Source: Tannerella sp. oral taxon 808
GTDB taxonomy: Bacteria; Bacteroidota; Bacteroidia; Bacteroidales; Tannerellaceae
Assembly: GCA_002890585.1 (NCBI GenBank)
Contig: MIQB01000010.1
Location: 1-45,328 of the forward strand
Length of the DNA: 45,328 nucleotides
Reading direction: 5' to 3'
The notes below the pieces were generated by a model that ran no database searches, was not told where the DNA came from, and saw only the letters and a list, made by a program, of their open reading frames with translations. Below are positions 7,493 through 13,904 of this stretch, in pieces. The number at the start of each line of letters is the position of its first letter. Within the stretch, counting starts at the first letter, position 1. Position numbers and translations under genes: made by a program.

Positions 7493-7747
7493 TTACTTCT
7501 TGTAGCGGTTGCCATAGCGGCTCATGAACTTGTCGACGCGGCCGGCGGTGTCCACCAGTTTCGCTTTGCCCGTGTAGAAGGGGTGCGAGCTGCTGGAAAT
7601 TTCGAGCTTAACCAAGGGATAGGTCACACCTTCGATTTCGATCGTCTCTTTCGTGTTGATCGTGGAGCGGGTGATGAATACCTCTTCGTTCGACATGTCT
7701 TTGAACGCCACCTGGCGGTAGCCTTCCGGATGAAGTCCTTTTTTCAT
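7493..7747 (-). CDS. rpmE2: 50S ribosomal protein L31 type B
   Basis: An 84-residue protein of the normal length for type B L31, a large-subunit ribosomal protein. It starts MKKGLHPEGYRQVAFKD and carries the SSSHPFYTGK and VDKFMSRYG motifs. It lacks the CxxC zinc motif of type A L31, so it is the zinc-independent form. It is transcribed alone: a TAnnTTTG motif lies 60 bases upstream and a terminator hairpin follows. Confidence 0.95.
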   Translation of the reverse strand: MKKGLHPEGYRQVAFKDMSNEEVFITRSTINTKETIEIEGVTYPLVKLEISSSSHPFYTGKAKLVDTAGRVDKFMSRYGNRYKK

Positions 7748-7804
7748 TGCAGTGCTGTTTTTATATGTACAAAATTGATTCGTTCCGTCCTATGAAACAG
7801 TGCG

Positions 7805-7812
7805 CAAAAGTA
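7805..7812 (-). promoter_or_regulatory. Bacteroidota -7 motif for rpmE2
   Basis: The reverse strand reads TACTTTTG (TAnnTTTG). It lies about 58 bases upstream of the rpmE2 start. Confidence 0.5.
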
Positions 7813-7861
7813 TTAGAAATGTCCACCGGCGCAAGGTCAGAGACAGTTACAGGGCGTGTGA

Positions 7862-8443
7862 TCACTTCTGCTCGTAGGCGGCGCGCCCCGTCTCATAGAC
7901 GTTGCGGCCCTGACAGTCGATGGCCACGATGACGGGCAGCTCGGTGACGGTGAGGCGGCGGATGGCTTCGGGGCCGAGATCGTCAAAGGCAATCACCTCG
8001 GCAGTGTCGACACAGCGGGCCATGAGGGCGGCTGCTCCACCGATGGCGGCGAAGAAGACGCCGGTGTATTGCTTCAACGCATCGACTACTTCGGCGTTGC
8101 GGAGACCTTTGCCGATCATCACTTTCAGGCCTTCACGGATGAGGCGGGGCGAATAGGCGTCCATGCGACCGGCCGTAGTGGGGCCGACGGAGCCGATGGG
8201 TTGCCCGGGCTTGGCGGGGCAGGGACCGGCGTAGTAGACGACTTGTCCGGTGAAGTCGAAGGGCATGGGGTCGCCGCGGTCGAGCATTTCGTAGAGGCGC
8301 TTATGGGCGGCGTCGCGGGCGGTGTAGATGGTGCCGGAGAGGTAGACGAGGTCGCCGGCTGTGAGTGAGCGGATGACGTCGTCGGTGAAGGGGGCACGCA
8401 GGATGCGTTTCTCTATTTTCTCTGTTGGGGTGGTTGCTTCCAT
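7862..8443 (-). CDS. Class I fumarase-type hydro-lyase, beta subunit
   Basis: A 193-residue protein of the C-terminal domain family of iron-sulfur class I fumarases and tartrate dehydratases. The motifs LSGTIYTARDAAHKRL (catalytic Asp region), YYAGPCPAKPGQPIGSVGPTTAGRMD and MIGKGL are present. With the alpha subunit encoded upstream it should interconvert fumarate and malate in the cytoplasm. Related two-subunit enzymes also hydrate mesaconate to citramalate, which matters because a methylaspartate operon lies in the same window. It follows the alpha gene by 242 bases, a gap filled by a palindromic repeat, which is unusual for such a pair. L-tartrate dehydratase is the main alternative. Confidence 0.88.
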   Translation of the reverse strand: MEATTPTEKIEKRILRAPFTDDVIRSLTAGDLVYLSGTIYTARDAAHKRLYEMLDRGDPMPFDFTGQVVYYAGPCPAKPGQPIGSVGPTTAGRMDAYSPRLIREGLKVMIGKGLRNAEVVDALKQYTGVFFAAIGGAAALMARCVDTAEVIAFDDLGPEAIRRLTVTELPVIVAIDCQGRNVYETGRAAYEQK

Positions 8444-8520
8444 TATGTGTGATAGTCAAATTCAATTTCTATTTGGATGATGGGGGAGTGGAGGCCAGAT
8501 CTATTCTTGTCTTGATGCCT

Positions 8521-8552
8521 CTTCTTTTCTTGTCTTGACACAAGAAAAGAAG
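8521..8552. repeat. 12-bp inverted repeat between the two fumarase genes
   Basis: The arms CTTCTTTTCTTG and CAAGAAAAGAAG are perfectly complementary around TCTTGACA. The rest of the 242-base gap contains GGCCCCACCGGGGCC and no gene. Confidence 0.8.
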
Positions 8553-8685
8553 CAAAAGAAGGTCAAGGCCCCACCGGGGCCGGGGAATATGGCCGGATAC
8601 CGAGAAAACTTCCTTGCCTCGGTAGAGGCCGTCAGGGACACCGGCCAAGTTTGCCGGGTGCATTTTTGTGTTGGCTGTTTGGTTT

Positions 8686-9528
8686 TCAGAGCGACCCTTC
8701 GGCGTGACGGGTGGCGTGGCAGCCGATATTGACGGAGACGGGTAGGCCGGCGATGTGGGTGGCGAAGGTGAGGATGTGGACGGCCAGGGCGGTGGTGCTT
8801 CCGCCGAAGCCGACGGGACCGATGCCGAGGCGATTGATGTCGTCATACAGCTCTTGCTCAAGGGCGGCCAGGTCGGGGCGCTCGTTGACGGAGCCGACGG
8901 GGCGTAGCAGGGCTTTCTTGCTGAGGTAGGCGGCGCGCTCCATCGTGCCACCAATGCCGACGCCGACGATGGTCGGCGGACAGGGGTTGGCGCCGGCGTG
9001 CGAGACGGTATCTATTACGAACTGCTTGATGCCGGGCACACCGTCGCTGGGCATGAGCATTTTCAGGTCGCTCTTGTTTTCGCTGCCGAAGCCTTTGGGC
9101 GCGACAACGATGTGGAAGGCGTCGCCGGGCACCATCTCATAGTGGATGATGGCGGGCGTGTTGTCTTTCGTATTCACGCGGTCGATGGGGTCACGAACGA
9201 CAGACTTGCGGAGGTAGCCCTTCTCGTAGCCCTGGCGGACGCCCTGGTTGATGGCGTCCTCGATGAAGCCGCCGGTGATGCGGACGTCCTGGCCCCAGGT
9301 GACGAAGATGACGGTCATGCCGGTGTCTTGACAGATGGGGACGCGCTCCTCGCGGGCGATACGGGCGTTGTCGATGAGGGTGGTGAGCACCTGGCGACCC
9401 AGCGGTGAGCGCTCGGTCTGGAGGCAGCTATGAAACTTACGGTCGATGTCGTCGGCCAGCACATAGCAGGCTTCGATGCAGAGACGCTCGACGAGGGTGG
9501 TGATCTTTTCTGCTTGAATTTCTCTCAT
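8686..9528 (-). CDS. Class I fumarase-type hydro-lyase, alpha subunit
   Basis: A 280-residue protein of the N-terminal half family of class I fumarases, which carries the oxygen-sensitive 4Fe-4S cluster that polarises the substrate. Three cysteines sit in the expected motifs: C66 (PICQDTGM), C183 (NPCPPTIVGVGIGG) and C270 (NIGCHATRHAEG). Length is normal for a split subunit. The start codon overlaps the stop of the upstream P-loop gene by 4 bases, so the two are probably translationally coupled. The substrate may be fumarate/malate or mesaconate/citramalate; sequence alone does not decide. Confidence 0.88.
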   Translation of the reverse strand: MREIQAEKITTLVERLCIEACYVLADDIDRKFHSCLQTERSPLGRQVLTTLIDNARIAREERVPICQDTGMTVIFVTWGQDVRITGGFIEDAINQGVRQGYEKGYLRKSVVRDPIDRVNTKDNTPAIIHYEMVPGDAFHIVVAPKGFGSENKSDLKMLMPSDGVPGIKQFVIDTVSHAGANPCPPTIVGVGIGGTMERAAYLSKKALLRPVGSVNERPDLAALEQELYDDINRLGIGPVGFGGSTTALAVHILTFATHIAGLPVSVNIGCHATRHAEGSL

Positions 9529-10466
9529 TGGTAGTTACGTGCTAAGAAATAATGGGTATTGCGGTTGCTGACGTCTTCCTGCGGATCGTCGATGAAGCCG
9601 ATGAGGCAGAAGTGGCCTGTCTTGGGGTCTTCGACGAGGGTTTTATGAAGGGAGAAGTCAATGATTTCAGATGTGTTGCGGACGTGGAAGCGGGGGCCGT
9701 CGCAGGGGATGACACGGTCGCCGATGCGGACGTGGTCCTCGTCGTGGTAAGCGATGTGTAGATGCTCGGCGATGCGCTCGCGGACGCGTGCCTCGAGGCG
9801 TTCCAGATCGATCTCGGGGCGCTGGCGAAACTTGAGCATGAAGCCATTGCGGACGTCGGAGAAATAGTAGTCATCGTCAGAGATGCCAAACTCGTCGCTG
9901 AGGAGGAGCGTGGTGATGTCTTCGGCCGAGTGGGCCATCTTGCGATACTTAAGCGACTCGTGGACGATGTCGTAGATGCTCTGTGGCAAGGGGCCGAAGA
10001 CGCCGGGGCGGGCCACGATGATCTCTTCGCCGATGCCCACGAGCAGGTCAGCGTTACGGCCGAGGGCGTCGTAGAGCAGATTGAAGTGTTCAACGACGAC
10101 GCGGCGCTTGCGCTCCAGCAACGAGCGGACAAAGTCAGCGATCTCGTACATCTGCATAAAGGCCATCTGGAAGCGGACGTCGAAGTGATAGGTGGTAGCG
10201 TCCTCGATGTCGTTGAGCGGGTTGCGCACCTGCATGATCTTGCGCGGGTTGACGATGTCGTCGTCGTTGGAGAGTTGCAGGCCGGGGAACATGCCCTTGA
10301 TGAAGGACGATTTGCCAGCGCCGGCGTCGCCGAGGATGCCGATGAGGCGGTCGTTAAAGAAAAGGTGGCGGTGGCTGATCTGTTCGCCGAGGAACATGAG
10401 TCGCTCTTTGCCACGCGGCGCGAAATACTGCGCCGAGACCATATATTCTTGTGCGTGATTGCGCAT
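9525..10466 (-). CDS. P-loop NTPase with AlaRS second-additional-domain-like C-terminus
   Basis: A 313-residue cytoplasmic protein. Residues 46-53 form a Walker A motif (GDAGAGKS) inside LIGILGDAGAGKSSFIKGMF. The C-terminal part resembles the second additional (editing-type) domain of alanyl-tRNA synthetase: H237 and H241 (HIAYH), then C255 and H261 in PCDGPRFHVRNTSEIIDF, which recall the HxxxH and CxxxH zinc ligands of that domain. I recall database entries with this domain name, but no established function. The gene overlaps the fumarase alpha gene by 4 bases and is first in the unit. A role in handling a cofactor, a nucleotide or a mischarged tRNA is possible but unproven. It is followed upstream by a 41-bp tandem array 34 bases before its start. 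Confidence 0.75.
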   Translation of the reverse strand: MRNHAQEYMVSAQYFAPRGKERLMFLGEQISHRHLFFNDRLIGILGDAGAGKSSFIKGMFPGLQLSNDDDIVNPRKIMQVRNPLNDIEDATTYHFDVRFQMAFMQMYEIADFVRSLLERKRRVVVEHFNLLYDALGRNADLLVGIGEEIIVARPGVFGPLPQSIYDIVHESLKYRKMAHSAEDITTLLLSDEFGISDDDYYFSDVRNGFMLKFRQRPEIDLERLEARVRERIAEHLHIAYHDEDHVRIGDRVIPCDGPRFHVRNTSEIIDFSLHKTLVEDPKTGHFCLIGFIDDPQEDVSNRNTHYFLARNYQ

Positions 10467-10499
10467 AGGAGTTGGGGACTAAAAATGAAAACTAAAAGT

Positions 10500-10757
10500 G
10501 CCGGGGCGTCCCGCGCAGGCTGCGCAGGTCTCGCGGCATTTGCCGGGGCGTCCCGCGCGGGCTGCGCAGGTCTTGCGGCATTTGCCATGACGTTTGCGCG
10601 GGTTGCGCAAGTCTCACGGCATTTGCCGGGGCGTTTGCGCAGGTTGCGCAAGTCTCGCGGCATTTGCCGGGATGTTTGCGCGGGCTGCGCAGGTCTGGCG
10701 GCGTTTGCCGGAGCGTTTGCGCAGGTTGCGCAAGTCTGGCGGCGTTTGCCGGGCATA
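10500..10757. repeat. 41/42-bp tandem array B with two alternating dyads
   Basis: Unit starts are 10500, 10542, 10584, 10625, 10666, 10707 and 10748, giving periods of 42, 42 and then 41. One dyad is GGCATTTGCC-like (centre 10622.5), the other TTGCGC-N5-GCGCAA (centre 10643), and the next GGCATTTGCC is centred at 10663.5. It lies just upstream of the P-loop gene, so it could be in its leader RNA. Long open frames across it on both strands are artefacts. Confidence 0.9.
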
Positions 10758-10796
10758 CACGATATGCCGAAGCTACCCGCTCTTGTTATGCCGGCA

Positions 10797-10885
10797 CTAC
10801 CCTATAAGGTAGTTCCTCGCTAACCTATAGGATAGGACGATGCTAACCTATAAGGGTAGTCATCACTAACGCATAGGTTAGGACG
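10797..10885. repeat. 23-bp tandem array K
   Basis: Units start at 10797, 10820, 10843 and 10866, exactly 23 bp apart. Each has a CTAACCTATAGGNTAG-type dyad with variants on both arms. It sits about 40 bases beyond array B. Nothing else is clear in 10886-11095 apart from a weak hairpin near the end of the Hsp15 gene. Confidence 0.85.
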
Positions 10886-11095
10886 GAGCCGATATTTGTT
10901 GAAGCAAAAGTTTTTTCGACCTTACAAGTATCGACGTCCGGAATCATTAGGGAACGCTTGATATTCTTAATTAATGCAAGATTACAAAGAGTAGACTATT
11001 ATACATATACAATGAAAAACAGGAACGGGGAAAACAGGAAACGGAAGCATTTGCTCGTGGTTGAGCGACTACCCCCCGCCGCAGTTTCCGTTTTT

Positions 11096-11542
11096 TTACT
11101 CTTCGTTTTCCGCTTCCCAGTTGTCTTCGCCATCCTCATCGGGGTCGAAGAAGGGGAAACTGGGTGCGTCGGGGTGTGTGAACTGCTCCAAGTCGCGGCG
11201 TTCCTTCTTTGTGGGGCGACCCAGTCCGCGCGCACGGTCGACAAACCCGGAGATCCGGTTCATCTCCAAGATCTCGTATTGCTCGGGCGGGGTGATGTTC
11301 TCCATAAAACGCGGCACGAGCGGCGCGCCCATGCGGCTCTCCGTCAGGTCGAGCACGCGGAAGGAGAAGGTGACGGGCGGCTTGCGTACCTCGATCACAT
11401 CGCCCACACGGACGGTGCGCGAGGGCTTTACGCAGCTGCCACCGATCGAGACGCGCCCTTTTTTACATGCCTCCGCGGCTAACGAACGCGTCTTGAAGAG
11501 GCGTACGGCCCACATCCATTTATCTATTCTGACTTCGTTCAT
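11096..11542 (-). CDS. hslR: S4-domain RNA-binding protein, Hsp15 type
   Basis: A 148-residue protein. Residues about 3-65 form an S4 domain (RIDKWMWAVRLFKTRSLAAEACKKGRV), followed by VRVGDVIEVRKP and a basic segment (ARGLGRPTKKERRDLEQF). The C-terminal 25 residues are very acidic. In E. coli the related Hsp15 binds stalled 50S subunits that carry nascent chain-tRNA and helps recycle them. The gene overlaps the upstream pth gene by 4 bases; Pth hydrolyses the peptidyl-tRNA from such stalls, so the pairing makes sense. Confidence 0.88.
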   Translation of the reverse strand: MNEVRIDKWMWAVRLFKTRSLAAEACKKGRVSIGGSCVKPSRTVRVGDVIEVRKPPVTFSFRVLDLTESRMGAPLVPRFMENITPPEQYEILEMNRISGFVDRARGLGRPTKKERRDLEQFTHPDAPSFPFFDPDEDGEDNWEAENEE

Positions 11543-12108
11543 ACGCCATGTCTGTTATACCGGTTCATGGCCACATCTACTCCCTCGAGGCAGAAGCTGC
11601 GCACCATCTCCACGGCCTGGTTGATGCAGGTGGGCATGCGCGTCAGCTCGTCGTCGGTGAAGGGGCTGAGCACGTAGTCCACTTGCCGCCCGCGGGGGAA
11701 GTCGTTGCCGATGCCGAAGCGCAGCCGGGCGTAGTCGTCTGTGGAGAGGAGTTCGCTGATGTTGCGCAGGCCGTTGTGGCCGCCGTGGCTGCCGTGGGGC
11801 TTGAGGCGCAGGCTGCCGAAGGGCAAGGCGATGTCGTCCACCACGACGAGCAGTCGCTCTCGGGGGATGGATTCGCATTGCAGCCAGTAGCGCACCGCGT
11901 TTCCGCTCAGGTTCATGTAGGTGTTGGGTTTGAGTACGACCAGCTCCGCGTTCTTCACCCGCATACGGGCCACGGCACCATAGCGTGCCTCCGTGAAGCT
12001 CGCCTCGGCCGACTCCACCAACGCGTTGACTACGCGGAAGCCGATGTTGTGGCGCGTGCCCCAGTATTCCTGGCCGATGTTGCCCAATCCGACGATTAAG
12101 TATTTCAT
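11539..12108 (-). CDS. pth: Peptidyl-tRNA hydrolase
   Basis: A 189-residue cytoplasmic enzyme that cleaves the ester bond of peptidyl-tRNAs released from ribosomes and recycles tRNA. It begins MKYLIVGLGNIGQEYWGTRHNIGF, with the family's Asn10 and catalytic His20, and has KPNTYMNLSG and VVVDDIALPFG. Length is typical. It overlaps hslR downstream by 4 bases. Upstream, toward the L25 gene, lies a 950-base gap filled with a MITE-like element and three 23-bp arrays, although pth and L25 genes are often directly adjacent in bacteria. Confidence 0.95.
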   Translation of the reverse strand: MKYLIVGLGNIGQEYWGTRHNIGFRVVNALVESAEASFTEARYGAVARMRVKNAELVVLKPNTYMNLSGNAVRYWLQCESIPRERLLVVVDDIALPFGSLRLKPHGSHGGHNGLRNISELLSTDDYARLRFGIGNDFPRGRQVDYVLSPFTDDELTRMPTCINQAVEMVRSFCLEGVDVAMNRYNRHGV

Positions 12109-12165
12109 GTGTTGTGTTATGTGGTGTAGGGTAGTTATGCGCCTTTGGCGCGGTAGTTAAAATGA

Positions 12166-12372
12166 GAAGCTGTTTTGAATTTATTGGCCGATTATTTTAA
12201 GGAGCCGTTTTGGCGAGTCTTCCTCATTTCTATTTCGGGTCTATCGGGGTCTGTTTCCGCCCTTTTGTTCCATCATTTATCCTCACATAGCTCGCTATGC
12301 TCGTCAAATGATGAAACAAAATCATCAGAAACATCCTCCCGATAGCCTCCGAAATAAATTCAAAATAGCTTC
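12166..12372. mobile_element. MITE-like element with 20-bp terminal inverted repeats
   Basis: The left arm starts GAAGCTGTTTTGAATTTATT (12166) and the right arm ends with AATAAATTC AAAATAGCTTC (12372), complementary with one mismatch. TGA occurs on both outer sides, a possible 3-bp target duplication. The interior is also a long imperfect hairpin, for example GTTCCATCATTT against AAATGATGAAAC, with GAGCATAGCGAGCTATG at the tip. It has no gene. I recall similar sequences in Porphyromonas and Prevotella genomes but cannot check. Confidence 0.7.
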
Positions 12373-12433
12373 TGAGTTCGACGTGGGGCAATTCATTCAC
12401 CGATATAGGGATGACACTCCCTTGTATGATGGC

Positions 12434-12545
12434 TGCAAGCTCCCTTGCACGGGGTCTGCAAGCTACCTTGCACGATGATTGCAAGCCTGCTTGCACGGTG
12501 TCTACAAGCCTGCTTGCACGAGGTGTGCAAGGAAGGGTGCCTTCC
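12434..12545. repeat. 23-bp tandem array C
   Basis: TGCAAGC words start at 12434, 12457, 12480 and 12503 (as TACAAGC), exactly 23 bp apart. The dyad is GCAAGC-CT-GCTTGC in the best copies. Confidence 0.8.
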
Positions 12546-12556
12546 CCGAGGCTGTT

Positions 12557-12584
12557 GTAGGGGCGAATGATTATTCGCCCCTAC
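12557..12584. repeat. GTAGGGGCG...CGCCCCTAC palindrome
   Basis: GTAGGGGCG and CGCCCCTAC enclose AATGATTATT, itself nearly self-complementary. It sits between arrays C and D. Confidence 0.85.
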
Positions 12585-12607
12585 GAGAGGGGACATGATC
12601 GAGGTGT

Positions 12608-12728
12608 TGCATCACCCCCAAAGCCTGCGTTGTGTCACTCCCAAAGCCTGCTTTGCATCACCCCCAAAGCCTGCTTTGTGTCACCCCCAAAGCCTGCGTT
12701 GCGTCGCTCACAACGCATGCTTTGCCTG
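12608..12728. repeat. 23-bp tandem array D
   Basis: AAAGCCTGC words start at 12620, 12643, 12666 and 12689, with AACGCATGC at 12712, exactly 23 bp apart. The dyad is AAAGC-CT-GCTTT. Confidence 0.85.
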
Positions 12729-12748
12729 TGAGCCATTGGGAAGGGTGT

Positions 12749-12885
12749 CTTCACTGGGGTATGAAGGGCGCCTTCACTGGGGTATGAAGGGTGCCTTCAC
12801 TGGGGTATGAAGGGTGTCTTCACTGGGGTATGAAGGATGTCTTCATTGGGGTATGAAGGGTGCCTTCACAATGTCTTCCCCGAGG
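12749..12885. repeat. 23-bp tandem array E
   Basis: CTTCAC units start at 12749, 12772, 12795, 12818, 12841 (CTTCAT) and 12864, exactly 23 bp apart. The dyad is CTTCA-N8-TGAAG. I see no gene in 12886-13056. Confidence 0.88.
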
Positions 12886-13056
12886 CAGGGAGATGGATTT
12901 CTTACGTCGAACTCACGTTAGTTAGGGGTGCAGTAGAAGGAATCTGATTCTAACTACCGGGGCGTGGGGCCCATAAGAAAGAGAGGAGGACGCGCCGCCA
13001 TGTTTTTTTTGACGAGCATCCTCCCCTCTAATGGAAAAGAAAAATCTATCGCGTTT

Positions 13057-13761
13057 TTACTCTTTCGTTTCCTCGCCGCCTTCAGCTGACTCCTCGCCTG
13101 CCTCTTCTGTTGGCATCTCAGCGCCGGCCGCACTCTGGGCAGCGCGCGTCATCTTCACGGCACAAACCACGGCGTTCTTCGGGCTCATCACTTCCACGTT
13201 CTCAAACGTCAGCTCGCCCACCTTGATCACCTTGCCCAGCTCCAGGTTGTCTACGTTGACAATGAGCTTCTCCGGGATCTGCGCGGCATGGCCTTTCACC
13301 CTCAGGCGACGCATGGCGTGATTGAGCTTACCGCCGGCTTTCACGCCCTTGGCATGGCCCACTAACTCGACGGGCACGTTCATCACGATCGGCTTATCGC
13401 CGAATACCTCCAAGAAGTCGAGGTGCAACACGGCGTCCGTCACGGGGTGGAACTGGACGTCTTTCAGGATGGCGCGGTTCTGACGGCCGTCTTCCCAATC
13501 GATCTCTACGAGGTGGATGTCTGGCGTGTAGATCAGCTTGCGGACACCATCGAATGAGACGGTGAAATCCGTCACCACAATGCCCATGTCGCCTTCAATC
13601 TCCACCAGCTTTTCGCCTGGCTTGAGTGTGCCCGTGAAGGGCAGTTTCACCGGTGCCTGTCCATAGAGTACGGCCGGGATCAATCCTTGTTTACGCAGCG
13701 CCTTAGTGGCCTTCTTGCCGAGGTCTTCCCGCGGCGTTCCGTTCAATTTGAATGTCTTCAT
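13057..13761 (-). CDS. rplY: 50S ribosomal protein L25 / general stress protein Ctc
   Basis: A 234-residue protein of the long TL5/Ctc type. An N-terminal L25 domain (residues about 4-95, binding 5S rRNA) is followed by a C-terminal beta domain (about 100-190) and an acidic Glu-rich tail (TEEAGEESAEGGEETKE). Motifs include REDLGKKATKALRKQGLIPAVLYG and DVQFHPVTDAVLHLDFLEV. The length fits the long form. A TAnnTTTG motif about 90 bases upstream suggests its own promoter. Confidence 0.95.
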   Translation of the reverse strand: MKTFKLNGTPREDLGKKATKALRKQGLIPAVLYGQAPVKLPFTGTLKPGEKLVEIEGDMGIVVTDFTVSFDGVRKLIYTPDIHLVEIDWEDGRQNRAILKDVQFHPVTDAVLHLDFLEVFGDKPIVMNVPVELVGHAKGVKAGGKLNHAMRRLRVKGHAAQIPEKLIVNVDNLELGKVIKVGELTFENVEVMSPKNAVVCAVKMTRAAQSAAGAEMPTEEAGEESAEGGEETKE

Positions 13762-13851
13762 TTCGTTAATTAATAGTGTTACTCAAAATCAGTTTTTACG
13801 CTTTCCGATTTCCCATCACACGTGTAGATAGGCTTTTCTTCAAAGCGGGGG

Positions 13852-13859
13852 CAAAAATA
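13852..13859 (-). promoter_or_regulatory. Bacteroidota -7 motif for rplY
   Basis: The reverse strand reads TATTTTTG (TAnnTTTG), 91 bases upstream of the rplY start. Confidence 0.5.
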
Positions 13860-13904
13860 AGCGGGCATCTGAGATTAGGGGAGGGGTAATCAAAAGGCAC
13901 TTGA

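Noticed and set aside
9542..10823. Long frames of 404 codons (- strand) and 353 codons (+ strand) over the P-loop gene and array B
   Set aside because: They are frame shadows of the GC-rich P-loop gene extended through the repeat array; the translations are Ser/Ala/Arg/Thr-rich or Val/Asp-rich without any motif.
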